Source: Mesorhizobium plurifarium (GTDB lineage Bacteria > Pseudomonadota > Alphaproteobacteria > Rhizobiales > Rhizobiaceae). Taken from it: a DNA stretch of 64,000 bases. How positions within the stretch are numbered: the stretch's first letter is position 1; every line of letters begins with the position of its first letter. Below are positions 63,623-64,000 of this stretch, piece by piece. Under the pieces are notes generated by a model. It was given only the letters and a program-made list of their open reading frames with translations. It made no database searches and was not told the origin of the DNA. The stretch is from the NCBI GenBank assembly GCA_000824785.1, contig CCNB01000012.1, positions 133,319 through 197,318 of the forward strand, written 5' to 3'. The position numbers and the translations under genes were made by a program.

Positions 63623-64000
63623 CTATGCGTTTGCTCCGGGAGCATTGAAAAATTCCGACACAACGCCGTTGAAACGCTCGGCCTTGTCGCGATGGCTCCA
63701 GTGTCCGCAGTTGCTGAAGACATGCAGTTCCGAGCGCGGGATGAGCGATGACAGGCGCACGCTGGTCTCTACCGGGATAACTCGGTCCTCGCGACCGTGA
63801 AGAACCAGCACATCATTACGAATGCGGGCTATGTCGTCTTCGGAGCTCAGGAGAGCGTTCATCTTTTGCTCTCGCGGCCCCGGAAATAGCTTCTTGAACA
63901 CTTCGTCATATCCCGGGCGGATGGAAGTATTGTACCGCAGGTCGATCATCTCCTCGGTGATCGAGCTAGGCTCCACCGTAAAATTCTCGAGCAGGCTTCG
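63623..64000 (-). CDS. Alpha/beta hydrolase (MhpC/BphD-like), 5' end beyond the window
   Basis: The C-terminal 125 or so codons are inside the window and the frame stays open to the edge (R-S-L-L-E-N-F-T-V-E-P-S-S-I-T before the first internal GTG). The segment NDVLVLHGREDRVIPVETSVRL carries the catalytic Asp, and VFSNCGHWSHRDKAERFNGVVSEFF the catalytic His with the GHW(x4)KA(x)RFN pattern of meta-cleavage product hydrolases. The Ser nucleophile elbow lies beyond the edge. It would hydrolyse a carbon-carbon bond in a ring-cleavage product, giving 2-hydroxypenta-2,4-dienoate for the hydratases. Confidence 0.9.
   Translation of the reverse strand, partial: RSLLENFTVEPSSITEEMIDLRYNTSIRPGYDEVFKKLFPGPREQKMNALLSSEDDIARIRNDVLVLHGREDRVIPVETSVRLSSLIPRSELHVFSNCGHWSHRDKAERFNGVVSEFFNAPGANA

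Overview
The window looks like a catabolic region of a GC-rich alphaproteobacterial chromosome or megaplasmid, most likely Rhizobiales (a Mesorhizobium-like member). Grounds are the ScfR-pccB-small ORF-pccA-mutase layout, codon use dominated by G/C third positions, several ribose-type ABC importers, and many IclR, GntR and MarR regulators. I saw no rRNA, tRNA, CRISPR array, transposase or phage gene.

Layout. 1-804: 5' part of a fumarylacetoacetate hydrolase (FAH) family gene running off the left edge, followed by about 0.8 kb without an intact gene. 1621-9152: propionyl-CoA assimilation (ScfR/PccR-type regulator, divergent pccB, a 59-codon ORF, pccA, methylmalonyl-CoA mutase). About 9290-9900: a decayed metallo-beta-lactamase-fold gene. 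10098-15674: a three-subunit molybdenum hydroxylase followed by a GMC oxidoreductase. 16037-20708: SDR, succinate-semialdehyde-type dehydrogenase, cupin, and a divergent DHA2-type exporter. 20850-25018: translationally coupled CoA-transferase, two acyl-CoA dehydrogenases and enoyl-CoA hydratase. 25614-31451: ribose-type ABC importer plus FAH enzyme with a divergent GntR regulator. 31631-34472: thiolase and a second aldehyde dehydrogenase. 34743-42749: SnoaL-like protein, NHL propeller, 52-codon membrane protein, IclR, two SDRs, a ThDP enzyme and a DUF1330 protein. 42841-47562: IclR and an mhpD-mhpF-FAH-mhpE operon (lower meta-cleavage pathway). 47806-52479: tautomerase, MarR, IclR, ThuA-like, VOC and lactonase-like genes and an unknown gene. 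53054-57603: second ABC importer, in which ATPase and permease are fused. 57970-64000: HpaR-like MarR, then hpaI, hpaH, an FMN/FAD/Fe-S reductase, SDR and an alpha/beta hydrolase running off the right edge.

How they may work together. Two hydratase/aldolase sets (mhpD/E/F and hpaH/I), three FAH enzymes, an MhpC-like hydrolase and a tautomerase point to degradation of aromatic or other ring-derived acids. The ring-cleavage dioxygenase itself is not in the window. The aldehyde dehydrogenase step yields acetyl- or propionyl-CoA, and the latter could feed the propionyl-CoA to succinyl-CoA genes at the left end; this link is inference.

The most informative non-coding observations are: paired perfect palindromes GGGTATATACCC around one MarR gene; two matching promoters with the palindrome core TAACATGTTA between -35 and -10, one beside the HpaR-like gene and one 5 kb away; TTTGCAAA overlapping the regulator start in the pcc divergon; and symmetric operator candidates ahead of most operons.
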